48,025 nt of DNA from an uncultured Clostridia bacterium (GCA_944386445.1 CALXBD010000124.1:1-48025); one strand, 5' to 3'. Counted from the first letter of the stretch, positions 33,311 to 42,080 are shown. Numbers and translations are program-made. The notes: generated by a model not told the origin, from the sequence alone.

Positions 33311-35095
33311 TCACTTATAAAGAGGGCCATATGCCGTGCAGGCACGATAATCTGCCGCCTCTTTATCCTCGGTGCCGAAGCTGGCCCAGGCATGGGGACG
33401 ATAGATCTTTTCGTCGGGAACGTTATGCATGGTCACAGGGATCCGCAGCATAGATGCTAATGTAATCAAATCGGCTCCTACATGCCCATAGACAGTAACG
33501 CCGTGATTGGCACCCCAGTTGGCCATGACGCTGTAAACGTCGGTAAAGGCATCCTTCCCGGTCAAGCGGGGAGCAAACCAGGTGGTCGGCCAGGTGGGAT
33601 CGGTCCGGGGATCGATGGCATTGTGGATCTGATCGGGAAGATCGGCTGTCCAGCCTTCGGCAATCTGCAGCACAGGGCCAACTCCCTGAACAATATTGAA
33701 CCGGAGCATGGTCACAGGCATCTCGGCACGGCAACGGAAGTGACTGGAGAATCCGCCTCCGCGGAAATAGCCGTAGTCCGCACGACACCAATCGGTGGCC
33801 TTAAGGCAGGCTTCCCGGTCAGCGTCGGTCATCTCCCAGAAGGGTTTCATGCAACCTTCGCCCTTGGCGTTTTTGCTGGCGCCGGAACCATCCAGAGCGG
33901 TGGCACCGGAGTTAATCAGATGGATAAAGCCATTTGCAGCAACACCTTCCGGCTTCATGCCGGTAACCCGCTCACAAGCCTCGGGGCTCCAGTAGGTGCG
34001 GACATCATGGAAACAGGGAGCAGAGCCGGAAATCAGGGTGCCAAGCAGCATGGAAATACCATTGCAGGTATCGTTCTCGGTAGCAAAAGCAGTAGGTGCC
34101 TTGGATCCGTTCCAGTCAAAGGTAGATGCCATAATCGCTTCCGTAAAGTCGGCATTGGGCAGCCAGTCGGTCCACTGGCGCTGTCCCTGGAAGCCGCCGG
34201 CCACTGCATTGCGGCCCAGAGCTTCCTCATGCCAGCCCAAATCATCCAGCTTCTTGTTGCCGTAAAGAATATCCCGCATAATCAAGGTCATTTTGACGAC
34301 AAATTCCCAATCCTTATCAGGCGGAACCACTTTCGAACGAGTGATCACTTCCGGGAGATCCTTTCCGGCGTTCTTATCAAAGCCCTCAGGGCAGTTAGCT
34401 TTGACCCATGCCATAGCCTTCTGGTACTCTTCCTCGTCATAAATATGCAGAGTTATCCGACGAAGAATTTCCACTTCATCCACCCATTCGGCACGAATCC
34501 CAAGATATTTCTGCATCACATCGGCATCGCAGTAGCTGCCGGCAATGCCCATAGCGATGGCGCCGATATTGACATACGCTTTGTTTTTCATCCAGCCCAC
34601 AGCAATGGCGCCCCGGGCAAACCGCAGGATTTTTTCCGCTACATCAGCAGGAATCGATGTATCCGAAGCATCCTGGACATCATGGCCGTAAATGGAAAAT
34701 GCAGGCAGTCCGCGCTGTGCATGTGCTGCCATAACCGCCGCCAAATAAACGGCGCCGGGACGTTCGGTACCGTTAAAGCCCCAAACAGCCTTGATCGTAT
34801 TGGGGTCCATATCGAAGGTTTCGGTTCCGTAGCACCAGCAAGGGGTAACGGACAGAGTGGCCACTACATTCTCAGTTGAAAACTGCTCTGCAACCCGGGC
34901 AGCTTCAGCGCCGCCGCCGATGGTGGTGCAGCCGATGACGCATTCCACAGGTGTGCCATCAGGATACCGCAAGGTATCGCTGATCAATTTTGCGGCAGCA
35001 TTTGCCATATTCATGGTCTGGGCTTCCAGAGACTCCCGAACGCCGCCCCATCGGCCGTCAATAATCGGCCGGATACCGATTTTCGGTTTATTCAT
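33311..35095 (-). CDS. fucI: L-fucose isomerase
   Basis: Converts L-fucose to L-fuculose, the first step of fucose breakdown; many homologs also accept D-arabinose. The 594-aa length matches FucI (591 in E. coli). Typical segments are the opening [45 protein letters not shown] with probable Mn-binding acids, and the C-terminal [19 protein letters not shown] with a conserved His. The ATG at 35095 follows GGGAGGAAAGCAT. It has its own consensus promoter and a LacI-type palindrome in the leader. No fucK, fucA or fucose permease is present in the window, so the rest of the pathway must be elsewhere. Confidence 0.95.
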   Translation of the reverse strand: MNKPKIGIRPIIDGRWGGVRESLEAQTMNMANAAAKLISDTLRYPDGTPVECVIGCTTIGGGAEAARVAEQFSTENVVATLSVTPCWCYGTETFDMDPNTIKAVWGFNGTERPGAVYLAAVMAAHAQRGLPAFSIYGHDVQDASDTSIPADVAEKILRFARGAIAVGWMKNKAYVNIGAIAMGIAGSYCDADVMQKYLGIRAEWVDEVEILRRITLHIYDEEEYQKAMAWVKANCPEGFDKNAGKDLPEVITRSKVVPPDKDWEFVVKMTLIMRDILYGNKKLDDLGWHEEALGRNAVAGGFQGQRQWTDWLPNADFTEAIMASTFDWNGSKAPTAFATENDTCNGISMLLGTLISGSAPCFHDVRTYWSPEACERVTGMKPEGVAANGFIHLINSGATALDGSGASKNAKGEGCMKPFWEMTDADREACLKATDWCRADYGYFRGGGFSSHFRCRAEMPVTMLRFNIVQGVGPVLQIAEGWTADLPDQIHNAIDPRTDPTWPTTWFAPRLTGKDAFTDVYSVMANWGANHGVTVYGHVGADLITLASMLRIPVTMHNVPDEKIYRPHAWASFGTEDKEAADYRACTAYGPLYK

Positions 35096-35112
35096 ATGCT
35101 TTCCTCCCAACA

Positions 35113-35124
35113 TTAAACGTTTAA
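35113..35124. promoter_or_regulatory. LacI-type operator in the fucI leader
   Basis: TTAAACGTTTAA is a perfect 12-bp palindrome with the AAACGTTT core. It lies 18 bp before the fucI start and about 50 nt after the predicted transcription start, a place where a repressor could act as a roadblock. The core matches the site at 27315-27326. Confidence 0.6.
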
Positions 35125-35177
35125 GGTTTTAGGAAAATAAAATAAGCAGATCTGCGTCTGCCCATTTAAACAGCTTT

Positions 35178-35206
35178 ATTTTAGCATGATTTTTCTCCGA
35201 TGTCAA
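35178..35206 (-). promoter_or_regulatory. fucI promoter
   Basis: On the minus strand TTGACA (35201-35206), a 17-nt spacer and TAAAAT (35178-35183). Confidence 0.85.
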
Positions 35207-35224
35207 CAACCGCAAGAACCTTCC

Positions 35225-35275
35225 TGGAAAAATTTACACCCCCTTTCCGGCCATTACGATACCGGAAAGGAGGGT
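35225..35275 (-). terminator. Terminator after the ADP-ribosylglycohydrolase gene
   Basis: On the minus strand ACCCTCCTTTCCGG pairs with CCGGAAAGGGGGT, and a T-rich run (AAATTTTTCC) follows. fucI therefore has separate transcription from the upstream gene. Confidence 0.8.
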
Positions 35276-35298
35276 AAAATTGCGTTTATTAATTTTGA

Positions 35299-36807
35299 TC
35301 AGCCTAGAATCGTAATCGGAATCAGCCCCACCGTCGGATGTCCATCACAGGTCACCTCGGCGATGATACGGTTCATAGCGTCCACCTGCTCACCGGCAGT
35401 GATAGTGCCTTCCCAGATGGCCTCTCGGTCCATATGCTCCGGACCGGGGACCTGGGTCAAATCGCTTTGGAATCCCTCCGGCAGACGGTGATACCGGTCA
35501 AAAGCTGTTTTTTCGAACTGGTGGTTCAGATAGACGTCCCTGGGATAAGATGCGGTAAATCCCTCCGGCAGGTGAAGCCGGACGTGGAGATGTTTTACCT
35601 CATGCATATGATTTTGGAATACGATCCGAACCGGCAGGCTTCCGCCGGGCGCTATGACCGGTTCCTCATCAAACTCAACCCGGCCGGAAGCATGGATAAA
35701 GTCCACTGTATAAGAATATCCGGGGCGCTCCCACAGCTTTTTGACGGTACTGTTCTGTTTCAAAGCAGCTATGTCTTCAGACGGAAATTCATCAGGGCCA
35801 TCAGTCAGTTCGACAGCAGCCCGGTTAGCCTTCAGCACCATTGGGGCCATAGCAAAAACATGGTCGGTCAGCTCAGTGCAATTTTTGACGAAGTTCCGAT
35901 CGGCATTATTCAGGGAAATCGTAATGATCTCATCACCAATATGTTTTTTCCAGTCCTCAGGGATGCCGGCGGTACCGTTGAGAATTCCAAAAACAGAACC
36001 CAATGTAGCACCGGTGCAGTCAGTGTCATCGCCGCAGTTGATGGAGAGAATCATGGATTTCTTAAAGTCCCCTTCGCCGTAAAGAAGTCCCAAAATCACA
36101 TAGGCCACGTTGGCCGGGGCCTGGAACCAGCCCAAATCTGCACTATCCTCCATAATGAGCTGACGGGTCTTTTTCCAATCGATGCCCTTATCATAGGAAT
36201 CCACTGCCAGCCGGACGCTGCGGGCGACCCGGCAATCCGGCGGGATTTTAGACAGACCGATCTCAATGAGCTGCCGGATATCCTGAACCACAAAAGCGGC
36301 GCTTTCCAGAGCGGCTGTAAAGAATTCGGCATAGGTTCCCTCGCCCATGCCATGATCGACGCAGGCGTCCTCCACAGCGTAGCGAATAGCCGCGTCGGGG
36401 CAGCCGGGAGCCAGACAGGCCCACACCTCAGAACGGATCCAAGCGCCGTTGGAATCCTTCCACATATTGCGGTAATGCCCGGCCAAAGGCGGCAGGAGCC
36501 CTGCCTTCATGTTGCCCTTGCCGATGCCGTATTCATTCCAGTGGGGCACGACGTACGCAAGCCAGTATTCCCCCAGGATCTGAGCATTGAGCTGATAGGG
36601 GCCGTGCTCTTCCATCGCCAACAGCCAAGCCAGCTGCAAATCCAGGTCGTCGTTAGGCAGGACGACTCCCTCTGGGGTAGAAAAGCCCTGAATGTCCAAA
36701 AGTTCCCGAGTTCCTTCATAGGGAGTCCCCATAGTGCCGCCGATATTCTTTCCGATCCAGCAAGCGTAAATTTTATCGCGGAGCGTTTCCTTGTTGAGTT
36801 TTATCAT
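35299..36807 (-). CDS. ADP-ribosylglycohydrolase-fold protein with extra C-terminal domain
   Basis: A 502-aa protein. The first 330 residues match the ADP-ribosylglycohydrolase family (PF03747), an all-alpha fold with two metal sites; the ligands are visible as PNDDLDLQ (about 52-59) and NCGDDTDCTGAT (about 258-269). Residues about 345-502 form a beta-rich extension (PGGSLPVRIVFQNHMHE; HLHVRLHLPEGF) resembling a small sandwich domain. Family members cleave ADP-ribose from proteins or small molecules; versions in carbohydrate loci have unknown substrates. The start follows GGAGGAGGATGACAG. The setting next to fucI suggests, but does not prove, a sugar role. Confidence 0.85.
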   Translation of the reverse strand: MIKLNKETLRDKIYACWIGKNIGGTMGTPYEGTRELLDIQGFSTPEGVVLPNDDLDLQLAWLLAMEEHGPYQLNAQILGEYWLAYVVPHWNEYGIGKGNMKAGLLPPLAGHYRNMWKDSNGAWIRSEVWACLAPGCPDAAIRYAVEDACVDHGMGEGTYAEFFTAALESAAFVVQDIRQLIEIGLSKIPPDCRVARSVRLAVDSYDKGIDWKKTRQLIMEDSADLGWFQAPANVAYVILGLLYGEGDFKKSMILSINCGDDTDCTGATLGSVFGILNGTAGIPEDWKKHIGDEIITISLNNADRNFVKNCTELTDHVFAMAPMVLKANRAAVELTDGPDEFPSEDIAALKQNSTVKKLWERPGYSYTVDFIHASGRVEFDEEPVIAPGGSLPVRIVFQNHMHEVKHLHVRLHLPEGFTASYPRDVYLNHQFEKTAFDRYHRLPEGFQSDLTQVPGPEHMDREAIWEGTITAGEQVDAMNRIIAEVTCDGHPTVGLIPITILG

Positions 36808-36849
36808 CTGTCATCCTCCTCCGTCCCGATCAGGCGGGAATCTATCTTT

Positions 36850-36878
36850 ATTATATCGTAGAAGGATGCGTTTTTCAG
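36850..36878 (-). promoter_or_regulatory. Promoter of the ADP-ribosylglycohydrolase gene
   Basis: On the minus strand CTGAAA (36873-36878), a 17-nt spacer and TATAAT (36850-36855). Confidence 0.65.
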
Positions 36879-36950
36879 TGGCGGATTTTTACCTGATGGT
36901 AGGGGATTTTTGGCCGCTTTTCGGATCACCGCCCAAGGCGCAGATAACAA

Positions 36951-37463
36951 TCAAAAATTCCGATCGATTCCTTTCACATCATAGTATTCATCACTAAACT
37001 GGATTTTGCTGCCGTCAAAGTTATGCTGGAGTTCTTTTACATACTCATAAGGATTCTCCATCGGTGTAAGTCCCAAAGTCTCAGAAAGCAAATTCAGCGT
37101 ATCCTGTTGTTCCTGAGTTCGAATTTGTTTTTCATCGGCTATATGCTGCCGGAACTTATCTTTTGTCATCCATACAATTTGTTCCACCGGATTGGCAGAA
37201 CCGCAGGCTAAAATCAGTCTGATAAAATCCGAAAAATTTTTTGCCAGCGGATAGACATTATCATCGACACAGGTTTCCGGATTCGATGCAAATACCATAT
37301 CTCCGTATTCGGGAATAAAGCAGTATAAAATACATCCCTCAAAACCGATTGGAATCGCATTGACAGGATAGCAAAAATACATATATGCCATATCACCTTT
37401 TTCCAAAGATAGCAGGGAGCTATCGATTGGCAAGTCTACATATTTTTTATATGCAGCATCCAT
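36951..37463 (-). CDS. Uncharacterised 170-aa protein (possibly SUKH/SMI1-like)
   Basis: A cytoplasmic protein with no signal peptide or membrane segment. Segments such as GCILYCFIPEYGDMVFASNPETC, read here as CFIPEYGDMVF, and YPLAKNFSDFIRLILACG recall the SMI1/KNR4 (SUKH) fold, in which a strand-rich part is followed by a helix around a phrase like LA-x-FxDFL. I cannot confirm the family. The gene is visibly AT-richer than its neighbours and has its own promoter, which suggests acquisition. SUKH proteins are often immunity proteins, but no toxin gene is adjacent. The start follows TTGGAGGTACAGAA. Confidence 0.6.
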   Translation of the reverse strand: MDAAYKKYVDLPIDSSLLSLEKGDMAYMYFCYPVNAIPIGFEGCILYCFIPEYGDMVFASNPETCVDDNVYPLAKNFSDFIRLILACGSANPVEQIVWMTKDKFRQHIADEKQIRTQEQQDTLNLLSETLGLTPMENPYEYVKELQHNFDGSKIQFSDEYYDVKGIDRNF

Positions 37464-37495
37464 TTCTGTACCTCCAAATGCTACAAATTGAGTTC

Positions 37496-37525
37496 AGCAT
37501 ATCGATTTTCTACTAGTCGGCTCAA
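37496..37525 (-). promoter_or_regulatory. Candidate promoter of the 170-aa protein gene
   Basis: On the minus strand TTGAGC (37520-37525), an 18-nt spacer and TATGCT (37496-37501). Confidence 0.5.
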
Positions 37526-37532
37526 AATCACA

Positions 37533-38252
37533 TCACTGCTCCGCCAGGAATTCCCGATACCGCTGGCTGTTATAACCCAGGGCCTCTTCCAGAGCATCGG
37601 TCAGATTCTGTCCCTTCTCCCGCAGCTCTTCCAGCAGAATATCTTCTGCGATACTGCCTCGGCGAAGGATTAGCGCACGATCCAGCAGGTTTTCCACATC
37701 CTCAATTTCGTGGGTGGAAATCAGGACGGTTTCCTTCCCCTTCAGCCCGGCAGCCAACAGTTTCAGAAAATCCTTCCGGGTAAAGAGATCGTTTCCGGCG
37801 AAGGGCTCATCCATGATCAGATACCTAGCACCTTTGGAAAAACCTGCCGCCACCTCCAGCTTGGAACGCTGCCCGTGGGAAAAGCTGCCGGCTCTTTTGT
37901 CTTTTTCCAGCTCGAAAAACTCCAGCAGCTGCCGGTATCGGGGCCAGTCAAACTTGGGGAAAAACGTTTCCAGGAAGCTGCCGTATTCCATCGGTGTCAT
38001 CTCGGGGAAAAAGCTGCCCCGTTCGGTGATATAAGCCAGTTCCCCACGGCACTGTTCCGGGCTTTTCCCGTCAAATCGGACCGTTCCTTCCCCTTTCAAA
38101 ACGTCTGCCAGCATCCGCAGGAGAGTGGTTTTCCCGACGCCGTTTTTACCCAAAACGCCTACGATCTGCCCATCTGGAACGGTAAAGCTGATTCCCCGCA
38201 GCACAGACCCGTAAAACGGGTAAACTTTACTCAGATTCTGCACCTCGATCAA
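37533..38252 (-). CDS. ABC transporter ATP-binding protein
   Basis: A 239-aa nucleotide-binding subunit. Walker A is GKNGVGKTT (about 39-47), the signature is the variant FSHGQ, Walker B is YLIMDEPFAG with the catalytic Glu, and the switch His is in STHEIED. The signature variant and overall form are like the YtrB/EcsA-type ATPases of antibiotic-stress or bacitracin-type systems. The start is TTG at 38252, overlapping the stop of the upstream gene (TTGA) after GGGAGG, so the two are coupled. With the permease and the exported protein it forms a GntR-controlled four-gene unit. Confidence 0.9.
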   Translation of the reverse strand: MIEVQNLSKVYPFYGSVLRGISFTVPDGQIVGVLGKNGVGKTTLLRMLADVLKGEGTVRFDGKSPEQCRGELAYITERGSFFPEMTPMEYGSFLETFFPKFDWPRYRQLLEFFELEKDKRAGSFSHGQRSKLEVAAGFSKGARYLIMDEPFAGNDLFTRKDFLKLLAAGLKGKETVLISTHEIEDVENLLDRALILRRGSIAEDILLEELREKGQNLTDALEEALGYNSQRYREFLAEQ

Positions 38253-39700
38253 GGCTGTTCCCTCCCTTTGATGACGATTTGATACATTTCCCGACAGGGG
38301 CTGGCGCCTTCCATAGAAATCCGGTCCTGATAGATGGGAGTTCGGATCTGGCACCGGGCACTGGCGTTCTCTCCCTGTATCTGAAGGACATAAGCAATCA
38401 GAGGAACATCTAAATCGCCGTAATTGTGTTCCGTAAAGGAAACGATTGCTCCGTCTACCATAGCCGCCGCTGTGGGCAGAATCATATTCGAAGGATTCAG
38501 GATGAGTGATTCCAGTTTCCCGTCTCTGGCTGTGAAGCCACCGCACCAGTAATTATTTCCGCCCCGCAGATACAGTACCACCCCATCCGACTGGACATAG
38601 CAGTTCTGCTTCATCTCAGCAAAATCCCAGTAGCCGCTGATCGAAGGCGGTGCCTGCACCTCCAGGCGATCCAGTTCTTCGCCGGTGGCAGCGGAAAAAA
38701 GCTGCACCCGAATGGAATCCTTGCCGGAGAGGACCAGCATCAGCTGCTCACCTTCCAACGCGTAAAGCCCCCGGACTTTCCAGCCTTCCTCCATCCGGAA
38801 GGAGGCCACTTCCCGGACCCTGCCCCGGGCCGAATTCGGTGTCTCCACTGACACAAACCATTCGTCAAACTCCTCCACCTGATAGATAGTTCCTTCTCCC
38901 TCCCAGTCCGGCGCAATATCAGGCACAAAATAAGTGTTTCCATCCAAAGAAGCGGCGCTCAGATATTCAGCCAGTCCTGTCAGCGATACGGAATGATTTT
39001 CTTCCGGATCCCACAGCTGGTATTCCATATTCTCCAAACCCTGTTGAGCAGACTGGGGTTTTTGATAGCTGCCGTCTTCTTCTATAAGTAGTGAATAGTA
39101 GCCGCTTTCCTGAACAAGAACCAGTTCTCGGCCGTACCAACGGGATAATTCTTCCATATCCAGGACAATTTCGGTTTTGGTCATGGCCTCTTTCCAAACT
39201 TCTCCGGAAGAACCGCCGGCTGTATAATCCCAATTTCGATGAACGCCTGCCCAGATACGGATGCTGTCACAGCGGGTAATCCTCTGGACACCGAACCAGA
39301 CAGTTGCATCGCCTCCATCTTTTACCTGCTCTTCATAGGTGACTTCCGCTCCGGCTTCCGGCGTGACCGCCACACATGGCTGGTACCAATAATCTCCTTC
39401 TCTGGGTGTCGTAAAGGCCATACTGCTGGGAGCCCGATACATCTGTGCCAGATCCAGCCCTTTGGAAGAAAAACGCTGCTGCAACTCCCCGTTTTCCAGA
39501 GAAAACTCTACCGAACAGCTTTCATCTCCCATCACGCCGGTCAGGGAGATTTCTTTTAATAATTCTGGATCACCCTGAACCGGATCCAGTTTCAGGGAAG
39601 GCCGCCCGGCCATTTGAACCAAAACACCGCTCATGATCAACAGCGCCAGCCCGGCTGCCAAAGCCGTGAGCCAGCCGGCGTGTTTCCGAAATGCCCGCAT
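38249..39700 (-). CDS. Membrane-anchored exported partner of the GntR-ABC system
   Basis: A 483-aa protein of unknown family. One N-terminal hydrophobic segment (about 10-32; LTALAAGLALLIMSGVLVQM) precedes a long polar, beta-rich region that should lie outside the membrane. Repeated short strands with Trp/Tyr/Gly in the second half suggest a beta-propeller-like body, but I cannot define blades. It lies 13 bp after the permease and overlaps the ATPase gene by four bases, which ties it to the transporter. It might be a sensor or accessory domain of the exporter, as in YtrEF-type systems that carry extra exported proteins. No enzymatic motif is seen. Confidence 0.8.
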   Translation of the reverse strand: MRAFRKHAGWLTALAAGLALLIMSGVLVQMAGRPSLKLDPVQGDPELLKEISLTGVMGDESCSVEFSLENGELQQRFSSKGLDLAQMYRAPSSMAFTTPREGDYWYQPCVAVTPEAGAEVTYEEQVKDGGDATVWFGVQRITRCDSIRIWAGVHRNWDYTAGGSSGEVWKEAMTKTEIVLDMEELSRWYGRELVLVQESGYYSLLIEEDGSYQKPQSAQQGLENMEYQLWDPEENHSVSLTGLAEYLSAASLDGNTYFVPDIAPDWEGEGTIYQVEEFDEWFVSVETPNSARGRVREVASFRMEEGWKVRGLYALEGEQLMLVLSGKDSIRVQLFSAATGEELDRLEVQAPPSISGYWDFAEMKQNCYVQSDGVVLYLRGGNNYWCGGFTARDGKLESLILNPSNMILPTAAAMVDGAIVSFTEHNYGDLDVPLIAYVLQIQGENASARCQIRTPIYQDRISMEGASPCREMYQIVIKGREQP

Positions 39701-39713
39701 ATGATCCCTCCTC

Positions 39714-40451
39714 TCAGAAATCCGCCTTCCTGACGATCCAAAGACTGTGCACTACCAAAAACACTGTTGCCGCCAACAGTCCCAGCTGCCACCACGGCGC
39801 CGGAAAACTGTCAACAGCATTTCCCAATCTGGCGCGGAAAACCTGCACCCAGCAAAGCCCGGCTATGCCCAGCGGGATCAGTCCCCAGACCCTTTTGGCC
39901 GCAATGGAGAAGCTTGCATAACAGCTCCCCACAGCCAGTATTGTCAACATCAGGAGGTTTGAAAAGATTCCTGATACATCCGGCGGAAAAAGCAGCCGCA
40001 GTACCCCGCTCCGGCAAAAGGCCAGCAGCAATCCGTTTTCCATTGGCCACATTCCCGCCCTTGTCCCTATCTGCAGCAGGTACCAGCCGTAGCTCACAAA
40101 CACCCCGCCCAGCAGCCCGGCCCAAAGCACCAGCAGCATCGAAGCAAACGCCGCCATTTTTGCCAGATAGATCCATCCACGCCGGGCCGGTAATGTTAAA
40201 AGGGTATCGATCCCACCCCGAAAATCTCGCAAGGTGGAATAAACCATCCATCCTACCGCCAGCCCCACCAATATCACAGCCGCCGCCGGGGCTCCGGACC
40301 CATCGTAAGCCTGTTCAAAGCGCCTGCCGGACCAAAGCTCAGAAAAGCTGAATAGCAGGGGCTGGGAACCCAGCGCTGCCAGTCCCAACAGCCATACCTG
40401 CCACACCCGGAAGGAAAATTCCCGGCAATAAAGCATTGAAAACCGTTTCAT
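39714..40451 (-). CDS. ABC transporter permease (YtrC/ABC-2 like)
   Basis: A 245-aa integral membrane protein with about six hydrophobic segments and no ATPase domain. The pattern of a first short segment, GAPAAAVILVGLAVGWMVYSTLRDF, and later helices is that of ABC-2-like permeases. I cannot name a family with certainty. The ATG at 40451 follows GAGGTGAGTGT. It is the second gene of the unit, 55 bp after the GntR gene, and the gap holds a copy of the operator also found over the gntR promoter. The cargo is unknown; systems of this layout often respond to cell-wall-acting compounds. Confidence 0.82.
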   Translation of the reverse strand: MKRFSMLYCREFSFRVWQVWLLGLAALGSQPLLFSFSELWSGRRFEQAYDGSGAPAAAVILVGLAVGWMVYSTLRDFRGGIDTLLTLPARRGWIYLAKMAAFASMLLVLWAGLLGGVFVSYGWYLLQIGTRAGMWPMENGLLLAFCRSGVLRLLFPPDVSGIFSNLLMLTILAVGSCYASFSIAAKRVWGLIPLGIAGLCWVQVFRARLGNAVDSFPAPWWQLGLLAATVFLVVHSLWIVRKADF

Positions 40452-40466
40452 ACACTCACCTCTTGA

Positions 40467-40486
40467 TGTACTATTATGATAATACA
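40467..40486. promoter_or_regulatory. GntR/YtrA operator copy 2
   Basis: The minus strand reads TGTATTAT-CATA-ATAGTACA, an inverted repeat with one mismatch. The half-sites are identical to those of copy 1 at 40916-40935. It lies between gntR and the permease start and may control a second promoter there. Confidence 0.7.
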
Positions 40487-40506
40487 TTAACCATAAAAAC
40501 TTTTCT

Positions 40507-40887
40507 TTAACTGCCGGATTCCCACAACTCACTGAGCAGGTCCACCGCCTGTTTAAAGCTCATTCCTAACTCCCTGGCCGATGCGGCAAAAGCCGCTGCC
40601 ACCTCCCGGGTCAGTTCTGCCTCAATACGGCTGCGGGTTTCGGGTGAGCAGCGCACCACGCTTCCGGAATTGCCGTCTGTGGCAATGATCCCTTCTTCTT
40701 CCAGCTGCCGGTACGCCTTTTGAACAGTGTTGGGGTTGATTTCCAGTGCAGCGGCGGTTTCCCGCCGAGAAGGCAGCCGTTCCCCTTCCTCCAGACGCCC
40801 CAGGAGGAGCATCCGCTTGACTTGGTACACCAGTTGCGGACATACCGGTTCCCGATGATCCAGCTTCAATCCCTGCCACAAGTCCAC
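40507..40887 (-). CDS. GntR family regulator, YtrA subfamily
   Basis: A 126-aa winged-helix regulator with the short C-terminal helical tail of the YtrA group. The DNA-binding region spans QLVYQVKRMLLLGRLEEGERLPSRRETAAALEINPNTVQK in pieces: ERLPSRRETAAAL and INPNTVQKAYRQLEEEGII are the family hallmarks. The GTG at 40887 follows AAGGAGGGGTCTT and begins VDLWQGLKL. It is first in the unit with the permease, exported protein and ATPase. The palindrome over its own promoter indicates autorepression. Confidence 0.92.
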   Translation of the reverse strand: MDLWQGLKLDHREPVCPQLVYQVKRMLLLGRLEEGERLPSRRETAAALEINPNTVQKAYRQLEEEGIIATDGNSGSVVRCSPETRSRIEAELTREVAAAFAASARELGMSFKQAVDLLSELWESGS

Positions 40888-40915
40888 AAGACCCCTCCTT
40901 TTTGATTCCTTTAAG

Positions 40916-40935
40916 TGTATTATATCAATAGTACA
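40916..40935. promoter_or_regulatory. GntR/YtrA operator copy 1
   Basis: TGTATTAT-ATCA-ATAGTACA overlaps the -10 and spacer of the gntR promoter. The half-sites are identical to those of copy 2. Confidence 0.75.
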
Positions 40936-40947
40936 CAGAATTGTCAA
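40919..40947 (-). promoter_or_regulatory. Promoter of the gntR-ABC unit
   Basis: On the minus strand a full-consensus TTGACA (40942-40947), a 17-nt spacer and TATAAT (40919-40924). Such strength fits a promoter normally held down by a repressor. Confidence 0.9.
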
Positions 40948-40999
40948 CCGGTTGCTTTTTACAAATTTTATTGCCGATTCTCAGCGCTTTAACACACGT

Positions 41000-42004
41000 C
41001 TACAGACGTCTTTCCACAGAATCCCGCTCCACCAAAACCGTGGGGACCAGGTGGACTCTCTGGGGCTGGCTGGCGCCGCTAATGCCGGAAATGATACATT
41101 TGACAGCTTCTTCGGCAATCAAAGCGGTCTGTTGGTTAACCGTTGTCAGCCTGGGTTTTACGGCCTTGACCAGCTCGATTTCATCAAAGCTGATCACGGA
41201 AAGCTGCTGCGGGATCTGCACATTTGCCTCGTTCAAAGCCATGATCGCGCCGACTGTCATGAAATAATTGCAGACCAAAAGAGCCGTCGGCTGTACAGGC
41301 AGTTCCAGCAGCCGGCGGACACAGCGGTATCCCCCATCAATGTTATACTCATCCCGAAGGATCCATTCTTCCCGAATGGGCAGACCTGCCTGACGCAGCG
41401 CGTTCTGGTATCCGCGCAGCCGCTCATTGGCGGAAAAATGCGCTTCCGAGCCGGTGATTACTGCGATTCCCCGATGTCCCATCTTCTGCAGATATTCAAC
41501 GGCGCTAAAGGCGCCCAAAGCGTTTTCCGTCACGACAAAATCACATACCGTGGAGGCTTCCGGAGTGATGGAATCCACCACGGTTACCGGAATGGACAAA
41601 TCTGCACAACGGGAAATAACTTCCCTGCTGCACCGGCTGGAAAAATACAAAATCCCGTCGGCGGCCTTAGATGAGAGCAACTCCACGCCACGCAGCGCGC
41701 GTTCCGGCGAATCCTTGGTTTCGCAGAGGATCGTTGTATAGCCCTTTTGCTGCAAAAGCTCCTCAGCCTCTGAGATCACTGAGGTATAAAAGAGATTGGA
41801 CAGGCTGTCCAGCAGAATGCCCACCGTCATGGAGCGTCGGGTTTTGAGGGTACGGGCCGCAATATTCACCTGATACCCCAGTTCAGCGATTGCGGCATCA
41901 ATTCGGATGCGGTTTTGCTCTCGGACCGGGATCCCATTAATATGTTTGGAAACCGTTGCAATCGAAACGCCGCTGCGTGCGGCAATATCCTTGATGGTAG
42001 CCAT
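41000..42004 (-). CDS. LacI family transcriptional regulator
   Basis: A 334-aa repressor. The N-terminal HTH is typical, ATIKDIAARSGVSIATVSK followed by a hinge helix region ending in AARTLKTRRS. The rest is a periplasmic-binding-protein-like sensor (VGILLDSLSNLFYTSVISEAEELL; ISFDEIELVKAVKPRLTTV). The ATG at 42004 follows AAAAGGAGTACCGCCATT. It has its own promoter, overlapping the end of the M50 gene. No sugar genes are directly adjacent; LacI-type operators before the glycoside hydrolase and fucI genes in this window are possible targets. The effector is unknown. Confidence 0.93.
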   Translation of the reverse strand: MATIKDIAARSGVSIATVSKHINGIPVREQNRIRIDAAIAELGYQVNIAARTLKTRRSMTVGILLDSLSNLFYTSVISEAEELLQQKGYTTILCETKDSPERALRGVELLSSKAADGILYFSSRCSREVISRCADLSIPVTVVDSITPEASTVCDFVVTENALGAFSAVEYLQKMGHRGIAVITGSEAHFSANERLRGYQNALRQAGLPIREEWILRDEYNIDGGYRCVRRLLELPVQPTALLVCNYFMTVGAIMALNEANVQIPQQLSVISFDEIELVKAVKPRLTTVNQQTALIAEEAVKCIISGISGASQPQRVHLVPTVLVERDSVERRL

Positions 42005-42051
42005 AATGGCGGTACTCCTTTTCATAGGCGGAACAGATATATACATTAAGC

Positions 42052-42080
42052 ATTATAGCAGATTCAGCCGAAATTTTCAA
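42052..42080 (-). promoter_or_regulatory. lacI-family gene promoter
   Basis: On the minus strand TTGAAA (42075-42080), a 17-nt spacer and TATAAT (42052-42057). The -35 overlaps the last codons of the M50 peptidase gene. Confidence 0.75.

Noticed and set aside
33482-34879. Long open frame (465 codons) on the plus strand opposite fucI
   Set aside because: Shadow of fucI; the composition is that of a reverse-complement frame.
35338-36861. Long open frame (507 codons) on the plus strand opposite the ADP-ribosylglycohydrolase gene
   Set aside because: It is a mirror of the high-GC coding strand, with no family motifs and no plausible ribosome site.
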